64,000 nt of DNA from Ideonella sp. (GCA_015075545.1 JABTUC010000008.1:33783-97782); one strand, 5' to 3'. Counted from the first letter of the stretch, positions 43,387 through 53,060 are shown. Made by a program: numbers and translations. The notes: a model not told the origin generated them from the sequence alone.

Positions 43387-44850
43387 TCAGGCGGCGCGGG
43401 CCAGGGTCGCGCGCGCGGCCGCACGCTCGCGCTCGCGCCGCACGAACTCGACGAAACGCGCCGGCCAGTCGGTGCCGGTGACGCCGCGCAGGTGCGCGTA
43501 CGACGCGAGCAGGTTGTGAATCACCACGCCGTCGTGCGCGCCGTCGATGCCGTGGCCGCGCTCGACGCGGTAGGCGAAGGCGACGCCGGGGTCGAGGTTC
43601 TCGAGGCTCGAATGGTGGAACTCGTGGCCGCGCACGAGCGCGCCGCCACCGGCCCAGGGCATGGCGCCGGTCTCCTGCAGGTGCACGTAGCCGCGGCCCA
43701 CCGGCCGCTCGTGCATCACCGCGTCGCCCGGGATCACGCCGACCATGCGCGCGCTGCGGCCGCGCCAGTGCAGCGAGCGTGCCAGGTACATCAGGCCGCC
43801 GCACTCGGCGTAGGTGGGCAGGCCGGCGCTGACCGCCGCGTGCACGGCCCCGCGCAGCGCTGCGTTGGCCTCCAGCTCGGCCATGCAGGTTTCGGGGAAG
43901 CCGCCGCCGATGAAGAGCCCGTCGATCGCCGGCAGCCGCGCGTCGCGCAGCGTGTCGATCGGCACCAGCTCGGCCCCGGCCGCTTCGAGCGCAGCGAGGT
44001 CGTCGGGGTAGTAGAAGCCGAACGCGCGGTCGCGCGCGATGCCGATGCGCACGGCATGCCGCGCGCTCGCCGCGCTGGCCCCTTGGCGTTCGGTGTCGCG
44101 CGCGACCGGGGCGCGCACGGCCGCAGCGGCGTCGCACGGCAGCGCCGCCACGTCGGGCGGCAACGCGCCGGCCGAGGCGGCCAGCGCGGCCACGCGATCG
44201 AGGTCGACCTGCGCGGCGACGGCGCGGCCGATCTCGCGCACCCTTGCGTCGGCGTCGGCGACCTCGGCGCACGGCATCAGGCCGAGGTGGCGCTCGATCA
44301 TCGCCAGGCGCTCGTCCTCGCCGAGCGCGCCGAGCACCGGCACGTCGGTGTAGTGCTCGATCACCGCGCGCAGCTTGGCTTCGTGGCGCGAGCCGCCGAG
44401 CCGGTTGAGGATCACGCCGCCGATGCGGATGTCGCGCTCGAACGCCTGGTAGCCGAGGATCAGCGGCGCGATGCCGCGCGTCATGCCGCGCGCGTCGAGC
44501 ACCAGCACCACCGGCAGGCCGAGCCGGCGCGCCAGCGCCGCATTGCTGTTGCTGCCATCGAGCGCCAGGCCGTCGTAGAGGCCCTTGTTGCCCTCGACCA
44601 GCGCCAGTTGCGCGCCGCGCAGCGCCTGCACGAACGCGCTCGCCAGCGCGGCGGCGTCCATCAGGTACGGGTCGAGGTTGATGCAAGGCCGCCCGGCGGC
44701 GCGCGCGAGCCACATCGGGTCGATGTAGTCGGGCCCCTTCTTGAACGGCTGCACGCTCTGGCCGCGCGCCACCAGCGCCGCCGCCAGGCCGAGCGTGACG
44801 GTGGTCTTGCCCGAAGACTTGTGCGCGGCCGAGACGAGCAGGCGGTCCAT
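43387..44850 (-). CDS. dsrN: DsrN, sirohaem amidase / cobyrinate a,c-diamide synthase family
   Basis: 487 residues. N-terminal P-loop domain SAAHKSSGKTTVTLGLAAAL (as in CbiA), C-terminal class I glutamine amidotransferase domain with nucleophile Cys in LPTYAECGGLMYLA. In dsr loci DsrN amidates sirohaem. 13 bases separate it from the DsrC-like gene. Confidence 0.92.
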   Translation of the reverse strand: MDRLLVSAAHKSSGKTTVTLGLAAALVARGQSVQPFKKGPDYIDPMWLARAAGRPCINLDPYLMDAAALASAFVQALRGAQLALVEGNKGLYDGLALDGSNSNAALARRLGLPVVLVLDARGMTRGIAPLILGYQAFERDIRIGGVILNRLGGSRHEAKLRAVIEHYTDVPVLGALGEDERLAMIERHLGLMPCAEVADADARVREIGRAVAAQVDLDRVAALAASAGALPPDVAALPCDAAAAVRAPVARDTERQGASAASARHAVRIGIARDRAFGFYYPDDLAALEAAGAELVPIDTLRDARLPAIDGLFIGGGFPETCMAELEANAALRGAVHAAVSAGLPTYAECGGLMYLARSLHWRGRSARMVGVIPGDAVMHERPVGRGYVHLQETGAMPWAGGGALVRGHEFHHSSLENLDPGVAFAYRVERGHGIDGAHDGVVIHNLLASYAHLRGVTGTDWPARFVEFVRRERERAAARATLARAA

Positions 44851-44855
44851 CGCGT

Positions 44856-46025
44856 TCAGTGGGCCGCGGCCGGCTGGTCTTCGCGCGGCATGAAGTCGAG
44901 CACGTGCACGCCCACCGTGGTCAGCACAAAGGCCGCGCCCACGCCGCCCAGGCCGAGCAGCAGCTCGGGCCACGACGGTGCGTAGTGCGCGAGCGCGCCG
45001 TCGCCGAACGAACTGCTCGCGGTGTAGCCCGGAAAAATGTCGAGCGGGAACACCTGCGCGCCGACGATGAACACGTACAGCCACGCGAAGGCGCCCGCGA
45101 CGACCAGCGCCGAGGCGGCGAGCACGGCGCGCTCGCCGGCCAGCCGCGGGTGGAACACCAGCAGCAGCGGCAGCAGCGACCCGGCGGCGACGTAGCCGCC
45201 CCAGAACAGCAGCGTCAGCACGCCGCCGTCGCGCAACACGAAGGCCTCGAAATCGGCCTGGCGCGCGAAGTACAGGTTGGTCAGGTGCTGCGCGGCCACC
45301 AGGTACAGCGACGCGACGACGAACACGCCGAGCAGACGCGCCATGCGGCGCAGCAGCGCCGCGTCGAGCGGCCGGCCGGCCCAGCGCGCCATCGCCGACT
45401 GCACGATCAGGAACACCGCCATGCCCCAGGCGAACGACAGCACGATGAACAGCGGCGCCAGCAGCGCCGACTGGTACGCCTGGCGCGCCACCAGGAAGCC
45501 GAAGATGAGGCCGGTGCCGCTGGTCAGCACGAAGCGCCATGCCAGCACCACCAGCCCCGCGGGGCGCACGAAGCCGACGAGGCGGCGCTCGAACATCGTC
45601 CACAGGTACACCGCGACCACCGCGGCCAGGCCCGAGTACAGCAGCACGTTCCACGCGAACACGCTCGACAGGTTGTAGTGCGTCGCCGCGACGAGCAGGC
45701 GATCGGGCCGGCCGAGGTCGAGCACCAGCACCATCAGGCCGCCGGCGAGCATGGCCAGGCACAGCAGCCCCGACAACGGCGCGCGCGCCTTGTACTCGGG
45801 CCGGCCGAACACCGAGCCGATCGAGCCGACGTTGAGCACGCCCGAAGCCGCCACGATCATGAAGATCGCGAACACGTGCGGCAGGCCCCACACCACCTGG
45901 TTGTTCATGCCGGTGACGATGTGGCCGCGATCCTCCATCACGTGCGCCGCGGCCAGGCCGATTGCCGTGATGACGCCGCCCAGCGCGACGAGCAGCCAGA
46001 AAGCGCGGGTGTCGTTGCCGCCCAC
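44856..46025 (-). CDS. dsrP: DsrP, NrfD-type membrane subunit of DsrMKJOP
   Basis: 389 residues, about ten membrane segments, starting with GTG one base after the dsrO stop. NrfD-family blocks include AFWLLVALGGVITAIGLAAAH and LPHVFAIFMIVAASGVLNVGSIGSVFGRPEY. Exchanges electrons with quinone on the periplasmic side of DsrMKJOP. Confidence 0.93.
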   Translation of the reverse strand: MGGNDTRAFWLLVALGGVITAIGLAAAHVMEDRGHIVTGMNNQVVWGLPHVFAIFMIVAASGVLNVGSIGSVFGRPEYKARAPLSGLLCLAMLAGGLMVLVLDLGRPDRLLVAATHYNLSSVFAWNVLLYSGLAAVVAVYLWTMFERRLVGFVRPAGLVVLAWRFVLTSGTGLIFGFLVARQAYQSALLAPLFIVLSFAWGMAVFLIVQSAMARWAGRPLDAALLRRMARLLGVFVVASLYLVAAQHLTNLYFARQADFEAFVLRDGGVLTLLFWGGYVAAGSLLPLLLVFHPRLAGERAVLAASALVVAGAFAWLYVFIVGAQVFPLDIFPGYTASSSFGDGALAHYAPSWPELLLGLGGVGAAFVLTTVGVHVLDFMPREDQPAAAH

Positions 46026-46026
46026 G

Positions 46027-46827
46027 TCAGAGTCCCTGGTAACGCACGCCGGGGTCGAGCCGCAGGTCGGCGCGCAGCGCCACGGTGCCGGCCTCGCGAA
46101 CGCGCTGCGCGATCTCGCTGCCGGCGTCGTTCAGATCGCCGAATACGATCGCACGGTGGCCCGCGTCGGCGCAGGCCTCGGCGCACGCGGTCATGAACAC
46201 GCCGCGATCGATGCGGTGCACGCACAGCGTGCAGCTCTCGACGCAGCCCTTGCCGCGCGGCACTTCGGGCCGCTGGTCGACCACCGGCTCGTGCACGAAC
46301 GAGCGCGCCTTGTACGGGCACGCCATCATGCAGTAGCGGCAGCCGATGCAACTATGGCGGTCGACCAGCACGATGCCGTCGGCGCGCTTGAACGACGCGC
46401 CGGTGGGGCACACGTCGACGCACGGCGGCTGCGCGCAGTGCTGGCACATCACCGGTGCCGATGCCTTGCGGCCGGTGGACGCCTGCTGCAGCTCGACCTT
46501 GCGGATCCACTGCGCCGAGGTCGGCGTGGCCGTGCTCGGCAGCCCGTTCTCGCGCTGGCAGGCGTCGACGCACGCGGTGCAGCCGTCGGCGCACTTGGTG
46601 GCGTCGACCAGCAGGCCCCAGCGCTTGCGCGCGTCGGCGCCGGCGCTCGGCGTGGCGGCGTGCGCCACCTCGACCAGGTGCACGCCGGGCGCCAGCAGCG
46701 CACCGGCCATGCCGGCCGCGGCCACGCCGAGCACCGCGCGCCGCGCGGGCGAGGCCTTGCTCGTCGCCTCGTTCGCCGCGCTGCCTTTCGCGCGGTGCAC
46801 TCCGGTATCGGACCCCTGCGCGCTCAT
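46027..46827 (-). CDS. dsrO: DsrO, periplasmic ferredoxin-like subunit
   Basis: 266 residues. Tat signal SPARRAVLGVAAAGMAGALL directs export. Ferredoxin motifs include CADGCTACVDAC, CQHCAQPPCVDVCP and CIGCRYCMMACPYKAR. Start ATG at 46827 overlaps the dsrJ stop by 4 bases; the earlier ATG at 46872 lies within dsrJ. It mediates electron transfer between DsrJ and DsrP. Confidence 0.93.
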   Translation of the reverse strand: MSAQGSDTGVHRAKGSAANEATSKASPARRAVLGVAAAGMAGALLAPGVHLVEVAHAATPSAGADARKRWGLLVDATKCADGCTACVDACQRENGLPSTATPTSAQWIRKVELQQASTGRKASAPVMCQHCAQPPCVDVCPTGASFKRADGIVLVDRHSCIGCRYCMMACPYKARSFVHEPVVDQRPEVPRGKGCVESCTLCVHRIDRGVFMTACAEACADAGHRAIVFGDLNDAGSEIAQRVREAGTVALRADLRLDPGVRYQGL

Positions 46828-47306
46828 GGCTTGGTCTGCAGCGCGACCGCGCTCGGCTTGCTGCTGTGGCATTCGAAGCAGTCGATGCGCACCGCGGCAT
46901 AGCTGTGGCAGCTCACGCAGAAGTCGGTCGGCGCCTGCGCGACGCTGTGCGTCTTGGCGCTCGCGTGGCAGTCGATGCAGCCGGCGAGGCTGAATTTGGC
47001 GCCGCGGATGCCGCCGTGCACCGTGTCGTCGCGCTGGTGCTTCAGCATGTCCATGTGGTTACGCCGCATCGACGCCGTGTCGGCCACGCACTGCTCGCCC
47101 TTGATGGCACGCTCGATCACGGGCCTGGGCGTACGCTCCTCCCCCGCCTGCGCAGGCCCCAGCACGAAGAGAGCGAACAGCGCGGTCAGGCCTCGCAGCA
47201 CCTGCCTGCCGAGCCAAGCGGCCGCCGCGGATCCGGCTTTGCCGGTCCGCTGGCGGCGCCCCCTCGAGGGGGAGGCGGCCGCCAGGCCGCATCGGGGGTG
47301 GGTCAT
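46824..47306 (-). CDS. dsrJ: DsrJ, triheme cytochrome c
   Basis: 160 residues from an ATG overlapping the dsrL stop (ATGA). Three haem motifs CIDCH, CVSCH and CFECH and a signal sequence LTALFALFVLGPAQAG. Residues 4-30 derive from a dispersed GC-rich repeat (47218-47297), giving an odd leader. A GTG at 47201, just after the repeat, is an alternative start yielding 125 residues with a normal-length signal. Confidence 0.87.
   Translation of the reverse strand: MTHPRCGLAAASPSRGRRQRTGKAGSAAAAWLGRQVLRGLTALFALFVLGPAQAGEERTPRPVIERAIKGEQCVADTASMRRNHMDMLKHQRDDTVHGGIRGAKFSLAGCIDCHASAKTHSVAQAPTDFCVSCHSYAAVRIDCFECHSSKPSAVALQTKP
47218..47297. repeat. Dispersed GC-rich hairpin repeat inside the 5' part of dsrJ
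   Basis: Matches 53061-53141 closely (shared core GGATCCGGCTTTGCCGG then CCGCTGGCGGCGCCCCC) and folds as CCGGC-TTT-GCCGG followed by a C-run/G-run hairpin. It sits at the dsrL-dsrJ junction. Confidence 0.8.
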
Positions 47307-49267
47307 TCTCCCAGGCCCATCTGGATGTAGCCGGTGGGGCAGACGTCCTTGCAGATGTGGCAGCCGATGCACTTGGCATAGTCGGTGTCGACGTAGCGAC
47401 CCATCGTCGACTTCGCCTTCGGCACCTTGAACACCGCGGTCTGCGGACAGAAGACGACGCAGTTGTCGCACTCGAAGCACAGGCCGCAGCTCATGCAGCG
47501 CTTGGCCTCGGCCTGCGCCTGCGCCTCGAGCAGCGGCAGCATGCGCTCCTCGAAGTTGTTGAGCGCCTGCTCGGCGCTCAGCGTGACGACCTTGCGCTTG
47601 TTGCGCGGCGTGTAGCCGAAGTGCCCGAGGAACAGCTCGCTGTGCGGGATCACGTAGCGGTCGGAGCGGTTGTCGAAGTTGTGCACCGCGCCCTTGTTGG
47701 TGTCGGTGCCGTGCAGCGGCTCGTGAATCGCGGGGATCTCGAGGCCTTTCTCGACCATCTTGCGCATCAGGTCGAAGCTGTGCACGTCGACCTTGGGCCG
47801 CTTGCCCTGCGGCTCGCCGCGCAGCAGGCGGTCGATGCCGTCGGCGGCGATCGCGCCGTGGCCGATCGCGGTGGTCAGCAGGTGCGGGCGGATCACGTCG
47901 CCGCCGCAGAACATGCCTGGCTGGCCCTGCACCTGGTAGTTCTTGTCGGCCGCGACCGCGCCCTTGCCGTTGTCGAGCACTTCGAGCCCGGTGAAGTCGA
48001 CCGCCTGGCCGATCGCCGAGACGATCAGGTCGGCCTCGATGTCGACTTCGGTGCCGGCGACGTTCTTGATCTCGAGGCGGCCGCCGGCGATGCGGGCTTC
48101 GCACTGCACCACGCGCAGCGCGGTGGCGCGGCCCGAGGCGTCGCAGATCACCGCCACCGGCGCCATGCCGCCGCGGATCGCGATACCCTCGGCGAGCGCG
48201 TGCTCGATCTCGTGGCGGCTGGCCTGCATCTTGTCGATCGCGAACACCGAGGTCAGCGTCACCTCGGCGCCCTGGCGGCGCGACAGCAGCGCGGCATCGT
48301 GCGCGGCAAAGCCCGTGCTGCCCGAGATCGCGACCTCGGGCCGGTCGCTCTCGTGCACCTGGTCGATGTGGCCGAGCCGGCGCGCGACGGTGGCCACGTC
48401 GATCGAGGTATCGCCGCCGCCGACCACCACCACGCGCTTGCCCACGTGCTGCATGCGGCCGTCGTTGAACGCCTTCAGGAACGCGGTCGCGGTGACGACG
48501 TTGGGTGCCTGCGCGCCCGGCACCGGCAGCGGCCGGCCGCTTTGCGCGCCCAGGCCGAGGAACACCGCGTCGAACTCGGCGCGCAGCGCCTCGAGCGTGA
48601 CGTCGCGGCCGATGCGCGTGTTCATGCGCGTGGCCACGCCGAGGTCGAGGATGCGGCCGATCTCGGTGTCGAGCACCGTGCGCGGCGTGCGGAAGCCCGG
48701 GATGCCGTAGCGCATCATGCCGCCCAGCTCGGCGCGCTCGTCGAAGATCGTGACGTCGTGGCCTTTGCGCGCGAGCTGATAGGCCGCCGACAGCCCTGCC
48801 GGCCCGCCACCGATCACCGCCACCTTCTTGCCGCTGCGCTGCGCGGGCTTGGGATACGCGAGTCTGTGCTCGTTGGCCCACTCGCCGAGGAAGTGCTCGA
48901 CCGAGTTGATGCCGACGAAGTCTTCCACCTGGTTGCGGTTGCAGCCCGACTCGCACGGCGCCGGGCACACGCGCCCCATCACCGAGGGCAGCGGGTTGGC
49001 CTCGGTGAGGCGGCGCCAGGCGTACTCCTGCCACGGCATGCCGGCGGGGGGCTTCTCGATGCCGCGCGCGATGTTGAGGTAGCCGCGGATGTCCTCGCCC
49101 GACGGGCACGACGCCTGGCACGGCGGCGCGCTCTGGATGTAGGTGGGGCACTTGTGCGAATGGTCGGCGTCGAAGATCTCCTGCTGCCAGGGCAGAGGGG
49201 CCTCGTCGCCATCCTTGAAGCGGCGGAAGGTCAGCTTGGCCGGGGCGGCGGGCGGCACGGACGACAT
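47303..49267 (-). CDS. dsrL: DsrL, NAD(P)H:acceptor oxidoreductase iron-sulfur flavoprotein
   Basis: 654 residues. N-terminal Fe-S region (CQASCPSGED, CPAPCESGCNRN), GltD-type FAD domain (VIGGGPAGLSAAYQLARKGHDV), NAD(P) domain (VVVGGGDTSIDVATVARRLG), and two C-terminal ferredoxin motifs (CGLCFECDNCVVFCP, CIGCHICKDVCPTG). DsrL couples DsrAB to NAD(P)H in oxidative sulfur metabolism and is a marker of reverse Dsr pathways. Confidence 0.95.
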   Translation of the reverse strand: MSSVPPAAPAKLTFRRFKDGDEAPLPWQQEIFDADHSHKCPTYIQSAPPCQASCPSGEDIRGYLNIARGIEKPPAGMPWQEYAWRRLTEANPLPSVMGRVCPAPCESGCNRNQVEDFVGINSVEHFLGEWANEHRLAYPKPAQRSGKKVAVIGGGPAGLSAAYQLARKGHDVTIFDERAELGGMMRYGIPGFRTPRTVLDTEIGRILDLGVATRMNTRIGRDVTLEALRAEFDAVFLGLGAQSGRPLPVPGAQAPNVVTATAFLKAFNDGRMQHVGKRVVVVGGGDTSIDVATVARRLGHIDQVHESDRPEVAISGSTGFAAHDAALLSRRQGAEVTLTSVFAIDKMQASRHEIEHALAEGIAIRGGMAPVAVICDASGRATALRVVQCEARIAGGRLEIKNVAGTEVDIEADLIVSAIGQAVDFTGLEVLDNGKGAVAADKNYQVQGQPGMFCGGDVIRPHLLTTAIGHGAIAADGIDRLLRGEPQGKRPKVDVHSFDLMRKMVEKGLEIPAIHEPLHGTDTNKGAVHNFDNRSDRYVIPHSELFLGHFGYTPRNKRKVVTLSAEQALNNFEERMLPLLEAQAQAEAKRCMSCGLCFECDNCVVFCPQTAVFKVPKAKSTMGRYVDTDYAKCIGCHICKDVCPTGYIQMGLGE

Positions 49268-49289
49268 GCGGTTCTCCTCGTCTTCGGGG

Positions 49290-50822
49290 TCAGTGCGGCT
49301 CGCCGAGGCGGATCGCCGCGCTGACCAACTGATGCACGCCGCCGACCATGCTCATGTCGAAGCCGTAGTACGGCAGCACCTTGCTGAACTGCGCCTTGCA
49401 GATGGCGCAGATCGTGGCCATGAAGTTGACGCCGTGCGCATCGCGCACGTTCTTCAGCGCCTCCATGCGTGGCAGCGCGCCCTTGACGCGCACTTCCATC
49501 AGGTCGTCGGTGAGCAGACCGCCGCCGCCGCCGCAGCAGAAGGTGGCTTCGTGCGTGGTGCCCGGCGCCATGTCGTGGAAGCGGTTGGCCACCGCGCGGA
49601 TGATCCTGCGCGGGATCTCGAACTGCCCGCCGGGCACGTCGCCCATGCGCGAGGCGCGCGCCACGTTGCACGAGTCGTGGAAGGTGACGATGCGGTGGTC
49701 GTTCTTCTCCTTGTCGAACTTCAGCGCGCCGCGCTCGATCAGGTCCCAGGTCAGCTCGCAGATGTGCATCGGCTGCCGGACCCGCGAATCGAGCTGGCTC
49801 TGCAGCGCGAGCGCGAACGGGTCGTGACCACCGGCGCCGATGCCCACCAGCGTGTTCCAGAAGCTGTAGGCCACGCGCCACGCGTGGCCGCATTCGCCGA
49901 CCACGATGCGCTTGGCGCCCAGTTCGAGCGCGGCCTCGCGGATGCGCAGCGCGATGGTGCGCATCTGCTCGTAGTTGCCGATGAAGAGGCCGAAGTTGCC
50001 CGCCTCGCTGGCCTTGGAGCTGAGCGTCCAGCGGATGCCGGCGGCGTGGAACACCTTGGCGTAGCCGATCAGGCTCTCGACGTGCGGCTCGGAGAAGAAG
50101 TCGGCGCTCGGCGTGATCAGCAGCACCTCGGCGCCGGCCTCGTCGAGCGGGAAGCGCACGTCGACGCCGGTCTCCTCCTTGGTGTCCTCCTCGAGCCCGG
50201 CCAGCGTGTCGGCCAGCGCCGGCTCGGGAATGCCGAGGTTGTTGCCGATGCGGTGCACCTTGCCGATGATCTCGTTGGCGTATTTCTGCCCCAGGCCCAC
50301 CGAGTCCATGATCTCGCGCGCGGCCATCGTCACCTCGGCGGTGTCGATGCCGTACGGGCAGAACACGCTGCAGCGGCGGCACTCGCTGCACTGGTTGAAG
50401 TAGCTCCACCACTGGTCGAGCACGTCCTTGGTCAGATCGACCGCGCCCACCAGCTTCGGGAAGTGCTTGCCGGCGAAGGTGAAGTGGCGGCGGTACACGC
50501 CGCGCATCAGGTCCTGCCGCGCCACCGGCATGTTCTTGGGGTCGCCGGTGCCGAGGAAGTAGTGGCACTTGTCGGAGCACGCGCCGCAGTGCACGCAGGC
50601 GTCCATGTAGACGCGCAGCGAGCGGTACTTGTCGAGCAGCTCGCCCATCTTGGCGATCGCGCGCTGCTGCCAGCCCTCGGCCAGTTCGCCCGGGAAGCCG
50701 ATCGCTTTCTGGATCGCCGGCGACGCGACGAACGGCTTGCTGTGCGCCATCGCGCCCTCGGCCACCAGCGGGATCACCGGGTAGGCGTTGAGCTTCGGGG
50801 TGGCGAACGCGGCGGTGGCCAT
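49290..50822 (-). CDS. dsrK: DsrK, cytoplasmic Hdr-like Fe-S subunit
   Basis: 510 residues. Ferredoxin motifs CVHCGACSDKC and CSECRRCSVFCP, and CCG domains including HDSCNVARAS and FCCGGGGGLL, which bind the special [4Fe-4S] that reacts with DsrC trisulfide. Interacts with DsrM at the membrane. The gene starts 11 bases after dsrM. Confidence 0.95.
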   Translation of the reverse strand: MATAAFATPKLNAYPVIPLVAEGAMAHSKPFVASPAIQKAIGFPGELAEGWQQRAIAKMGELLDKYRSLRVYMDACVHCGACSDKCHYFLGTGDPKNMPVARQDLMRGVYRRHFTFAGKHFPKLVGAVDLTKDVLDQWWSYFNQCSECRRCSVFCPYGIDTAEVTMAAREIMDSVGLGQKYANEIIGKVHRIGNNLGIPEPALADTLAGLEEDTKEETGVDVRFPLDEAGAEVLLITPSADFFSEPHVESLIGYAKVFHAAGIRWTLSSKASEAGNFGLFIGNYEQMRTIALRIREAALELGAKRIVVGECGHAWRVAYSFWNTLVGIGAGGHDPFALALQSQLDSRVRQPMHICELTWDLIERGALKFDKEKNDHRIVTFHDSCNVARASRMGDVPGGQFEIPRRIIRAVANRFHDMAPGTTHEATFCCGGGGGLLTDDLMEVRVKGALPRMEALKNVRDAHGVNFMATICAICKAQFSKVLPYYGFDMSMVGGVHQLVSAAIRLGEPH

Positions 50823-50832
50823 GGTGCGGGCC

Positions 50833-51567
50833 TCAGCGTTTCGGGTCGAGCGCGGCGGCCCAGGGCGCCAGGTGCCGCGCCTCGCGCGGCGTGTCGGCCT
50901 GGTTGCGCGTGGGGCTGAAGAGCAGCCCCGGTGCGTGCATCAGCTTGCTGATCGGGAACACCAGCATCAGCAGCGCCACCAGGCTCAGGTGCGCGAGCAG
51001 CAGCGGGTCGGCCGGCAGCGGCTGCAGGTCGAAGCGCAACAGGCCGAGCATGAACGCCTTGAGCGCGACGATGTCGGTGTGCGCCACGAAGCGCATCGCC
51101 AGCCCCGTGCCGGCGATGGCCAGCAGCAGCGCCAGGTGCAGGTGGTCCGACGGCGTCGAGATGTAGCGCACGCGGTCGACCCGCCAGCGCCGCACCCACA
51201 GCCCCGCCAGCCCCAGCACCATCACGAAGCCGGCGTAGGTGCCGAACGCCTGCACCCAGACCACCGGCGCCCACACCGGCTGCTGGAAGTAGCGCAGGTG
51301 GCGCAGCAGCACCAGCAGCAGCGCGGCGTGGAACAGCCAGCCGAACGCCCAGGTCCACTTGCTCGACTTGAACAGGCTCTCGAAGAACACCACCTCGCGC
51401 GTCATGCGCAGCACCACGCCGGTGCCGGTGATGGGCGCCGGCGTGGTGGGGATCTTCAGCGGCGCCGGCGTGCGCGCGTAGCCGCGGATCTTGACCGCCA
51501 GCCCGACCACCATCACCGCCGCCGCGACATACAGCAATGCCGCGTAGCCGATCGTCAGCGCGCTCAC
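50833..51567 (-). CDS. dsrM: DsrM, membrane cytochrome b subunit
   Basis: 244 residues starting with GTG. Five membrane segments with haem-ligand histidines (WLFHAALLLVLLRHLRYF, LLLAHLSLVALLMLVFPISKLMHAPG). NarI-like quinone-reactive subunit of DsrMKJOP. Confidence 0.94.
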   Translation of the reverse strand: MSALTIGYAALLYVAAAVMVVGLAVKIRGYARTPAPLKIPTTPAPITGTGVVLRMTREVVFFESLFKSSKWTWAFGWLFHAALLLVLLRHLRYFQQPVWAPVVWVQAFGTYAGFVMVLGLAGLWVRRWRVDRVRYISTPSDHLHLALLLAIAGTGLAMRFVAHTDIVALKAFMLGLLRFDLQPLPADPLLLAHLSLVALLMLVFPISKLMHAPGLLFSPTRNQADTPREARHLAPWAAALDPKR

Positions 51568-51601
51568 GGCGAGCCCTCTGCTGCGGCGGTCGGGTCCCTC
51601 G

Positions 51602-51934
51602 TCAGACGCAGCCGGTGGGCTTGGGCAGCCCCGCGATCTTGCACGCCTGCTTGGCCGGGCCGTACGGGAACAGCTCGTACAGGTACTTGCTGTTGCCCTT
51701 GTCGGGGCCGAGCTGCTTGCCGATCGCCTTGGTCAGCACGCGCACCGCCGGCGCGATCTGGTACTCGTTGTAGTAGTCGCGCAGGAAGTTCACGACCTCC
51801 CAGTGGTTGGGCGACATCTCGACGTTCTCGCTCTTGGCGATCTCCAGCGCGACGTCTTCGCTCCAATCGGCCAGGTTGACGAGGTAGCCCTCCTCGTCGG
51901 TCTCGTAGGTGGTGCCGCTGACTTCGATGCCCAT
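51602..51934 (-). CDS. dsrC: DsrC, sulfur-carrier with two catalytic cysteines
   Basis: 110 residues. Conserved Cys98 (QACKIAG) and penultimate Cys109 (TGCV) form the mobile-arm trisulfide that DsrAB and DsrK act on. AGGAGG ribosome binding site before the ATG. It is the substrate link between DsrEFH, DsrAB and DsrMKJOP. Confidence 0.97.
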   Translation of the reverse strand: MGIEVSGTTYETDEEGYLVNLADWSEDVALEIAKSENVEMSPNHWEVVNFLRDYYNEYQIAPAVRVLTKAIGKQLGPDKGNSKYLYELFPYGPAKQACKIAGLPKPTGCV

Positions 51935-51970
51935 GGATAGACCTCCTTCAGGATTTGCGTCGGCCGGGCC

Positions 51971-52270
51971 CTAGAGCCACGACTGGTTGTTGGGATGCTC
52001 GGCGACCAGGTCGACGAAGCCATCGTAGTCGACCGGCACGACGCCCTCGACCAGCCGGCCCGCCATGCCGCGCGCCTCGACGTCGGGCTGCAGCGCGTAG
52101 ACCTTCAGCGTCTGCAGCGCCTGCGCGAGCTGCGCCGACTCGGCGCCGCCGCGCGTGGCGGCGTAGATGGCGTCTTCGATCAGCAGCAGCGCGTGCCCGG
52201 GCTGCGCCAGCCGCAGGCAACTGCGCAGCGCGCTGGTCTGGGTGTGCGACTTGTTGACGATGTGCAGCAT
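51971..52270 (-). CDS. dsrH: DsrH, sulfurtransferase subunit
   Basis: 99 residues; Cys18 in SALRSCLRLAQPG matches the conserved cysteine of DsrH. Forms DsrE2F2H2 with DsrE and DsrF, which hands sulfur to DsrC. DLLIEDAIYAATRG-type core supports the family. Confidence 0.93.
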   Translation of the reverse strand: MLHIVNKSHTQTSALRSCLRLAQPGHALLLIEDAIYAATRGGAESAQLAQALQTLKVYALQPDVEARGMAGRLVEGVVPVDYDGFVDLVAEHPNNQSWL

Positions 52271-52286
52271 GGGCGTCCCTCGGCCT

Positions 52287-52643
52287 TCAGAACGACAGCA
52301 CGACGTCCTGCTCGGCCATCAGCGCCGCCAGCTCCTGGCTCGACAGCACCTCGACGGGCACCAGCAGGTCGGCCTCGGCGAGGCCGCGCGCCTGCAGCGA
52401 CTCGCGCTCGACGAAGAGCTTCTCGACGTCGTAGCCCTCGAGCGCGCGGTAGGTCGGCGAGAAGTTCTTGATGCCGATCGCCTTGCTGTTCTGGCCCTTC
52501 ACCAGCTCGTAGACGCCGTCGTCGACGAACACCAGGCTCACGTCCTGGTCGAAGGTGGCGGCGATCAGCACCACCTCGAGGCTCTCGAGCGCGTAGATCG
52601 TGCCGTACGGCGCCTTGCGGTTGACGAACATGAACTTCTTCAC
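52287..52643 (-). CDS. dsrF: DsrF, sulfurtransferase subunit
   Basis: 118 residues starting with GTG one base after dsrE. Core KFMFVNRKAPYGTIYALESLEVVLIAA and VDDGVYELVKGQNSKAIG. No cysteine, as expected for DsrF, which is structural in the DsrEFH hexamer. Confidence 0.93.
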   Translation of the reverse strand: MKKFMFVNRKAPYGTIYALESLEVVLIAATFDQDVSLVFVDDGVYELVKGQNSKAIGIKNFSPTYRALEGYDVEKLFVERESLQARGLAEADLLVPVEVLSSQELAALMAEQDVVLSF

Positions 52644-52644
52644 G

Positions 52645-53004
52645 TCAGTCTCCGAAGGTCACGAGCCGATCGGCCTTGATGCCCGAGTCGACCAGTTGCC
52701 CGAGGCCGGCGATGCGGAACCCCGGCGCCAGCAGCTCGTCCTTGATGCCGCGGCGCAGCGCGGCGGCGACGCACACCACCAGGTCGACCCCGTGCTCGGC
52801 GTTCAGCGCCGACCAGCGGTTGACGATGTGGCGGTCGTCCTGCGGCGGCTCGGTGTAGCGGCTCGCGTTGTAGACCCCGTCGTGATAGAAGAACACGCGC
52901 TGCACCTGGTGCCCGCGCCGGATCGCCGCGGCCGCGAACTGGTACGCGCTGTCGCTCGCCTGGTGCGTGTAGGGGCCTTCGCTGACGAGCAAGCCGAACT
53001 TCAT
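52645..53004 (-). CDS. dsrE: DsrE, catalytic sulfurtransferase subunit
   Basis: 119 residues. Cys78 in DLVVCVAAALRRGI matches the active Cys of DsrE, and EGPYTHQASDSAYQFA plus FFYHDGV are conserved. Start at MKFGLLV; an ATG three codons upstream is possible. Accepts persulfide from TusA-type donors. Confidence 0.94.
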   Translation of the reverse strand: MKFGLLVSEGPYTHQASDSAYQFAAAAIRRGHQVQRVFFYHDGVYNASRYTEPPQDDRHIVNRWSALNAEHGVDLVVCVAAALRRGIKDELLAPGFRIAGLGQLVDSGIKADRLVTFGD

Positions 53005-53060
53005 TTCAGTCATCCATGGTGCCAAACAGCACTCGCGCCGCATGAATCCGTCGCAACCGA

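Noticed and set aside
46828-46872. Extended start for dsrO (upstream ATG)
   Set aside because: It lies inside dsrJ coding sequence and adds residues before the Tat signal; the ATGA overlap start at 46827 fits better.
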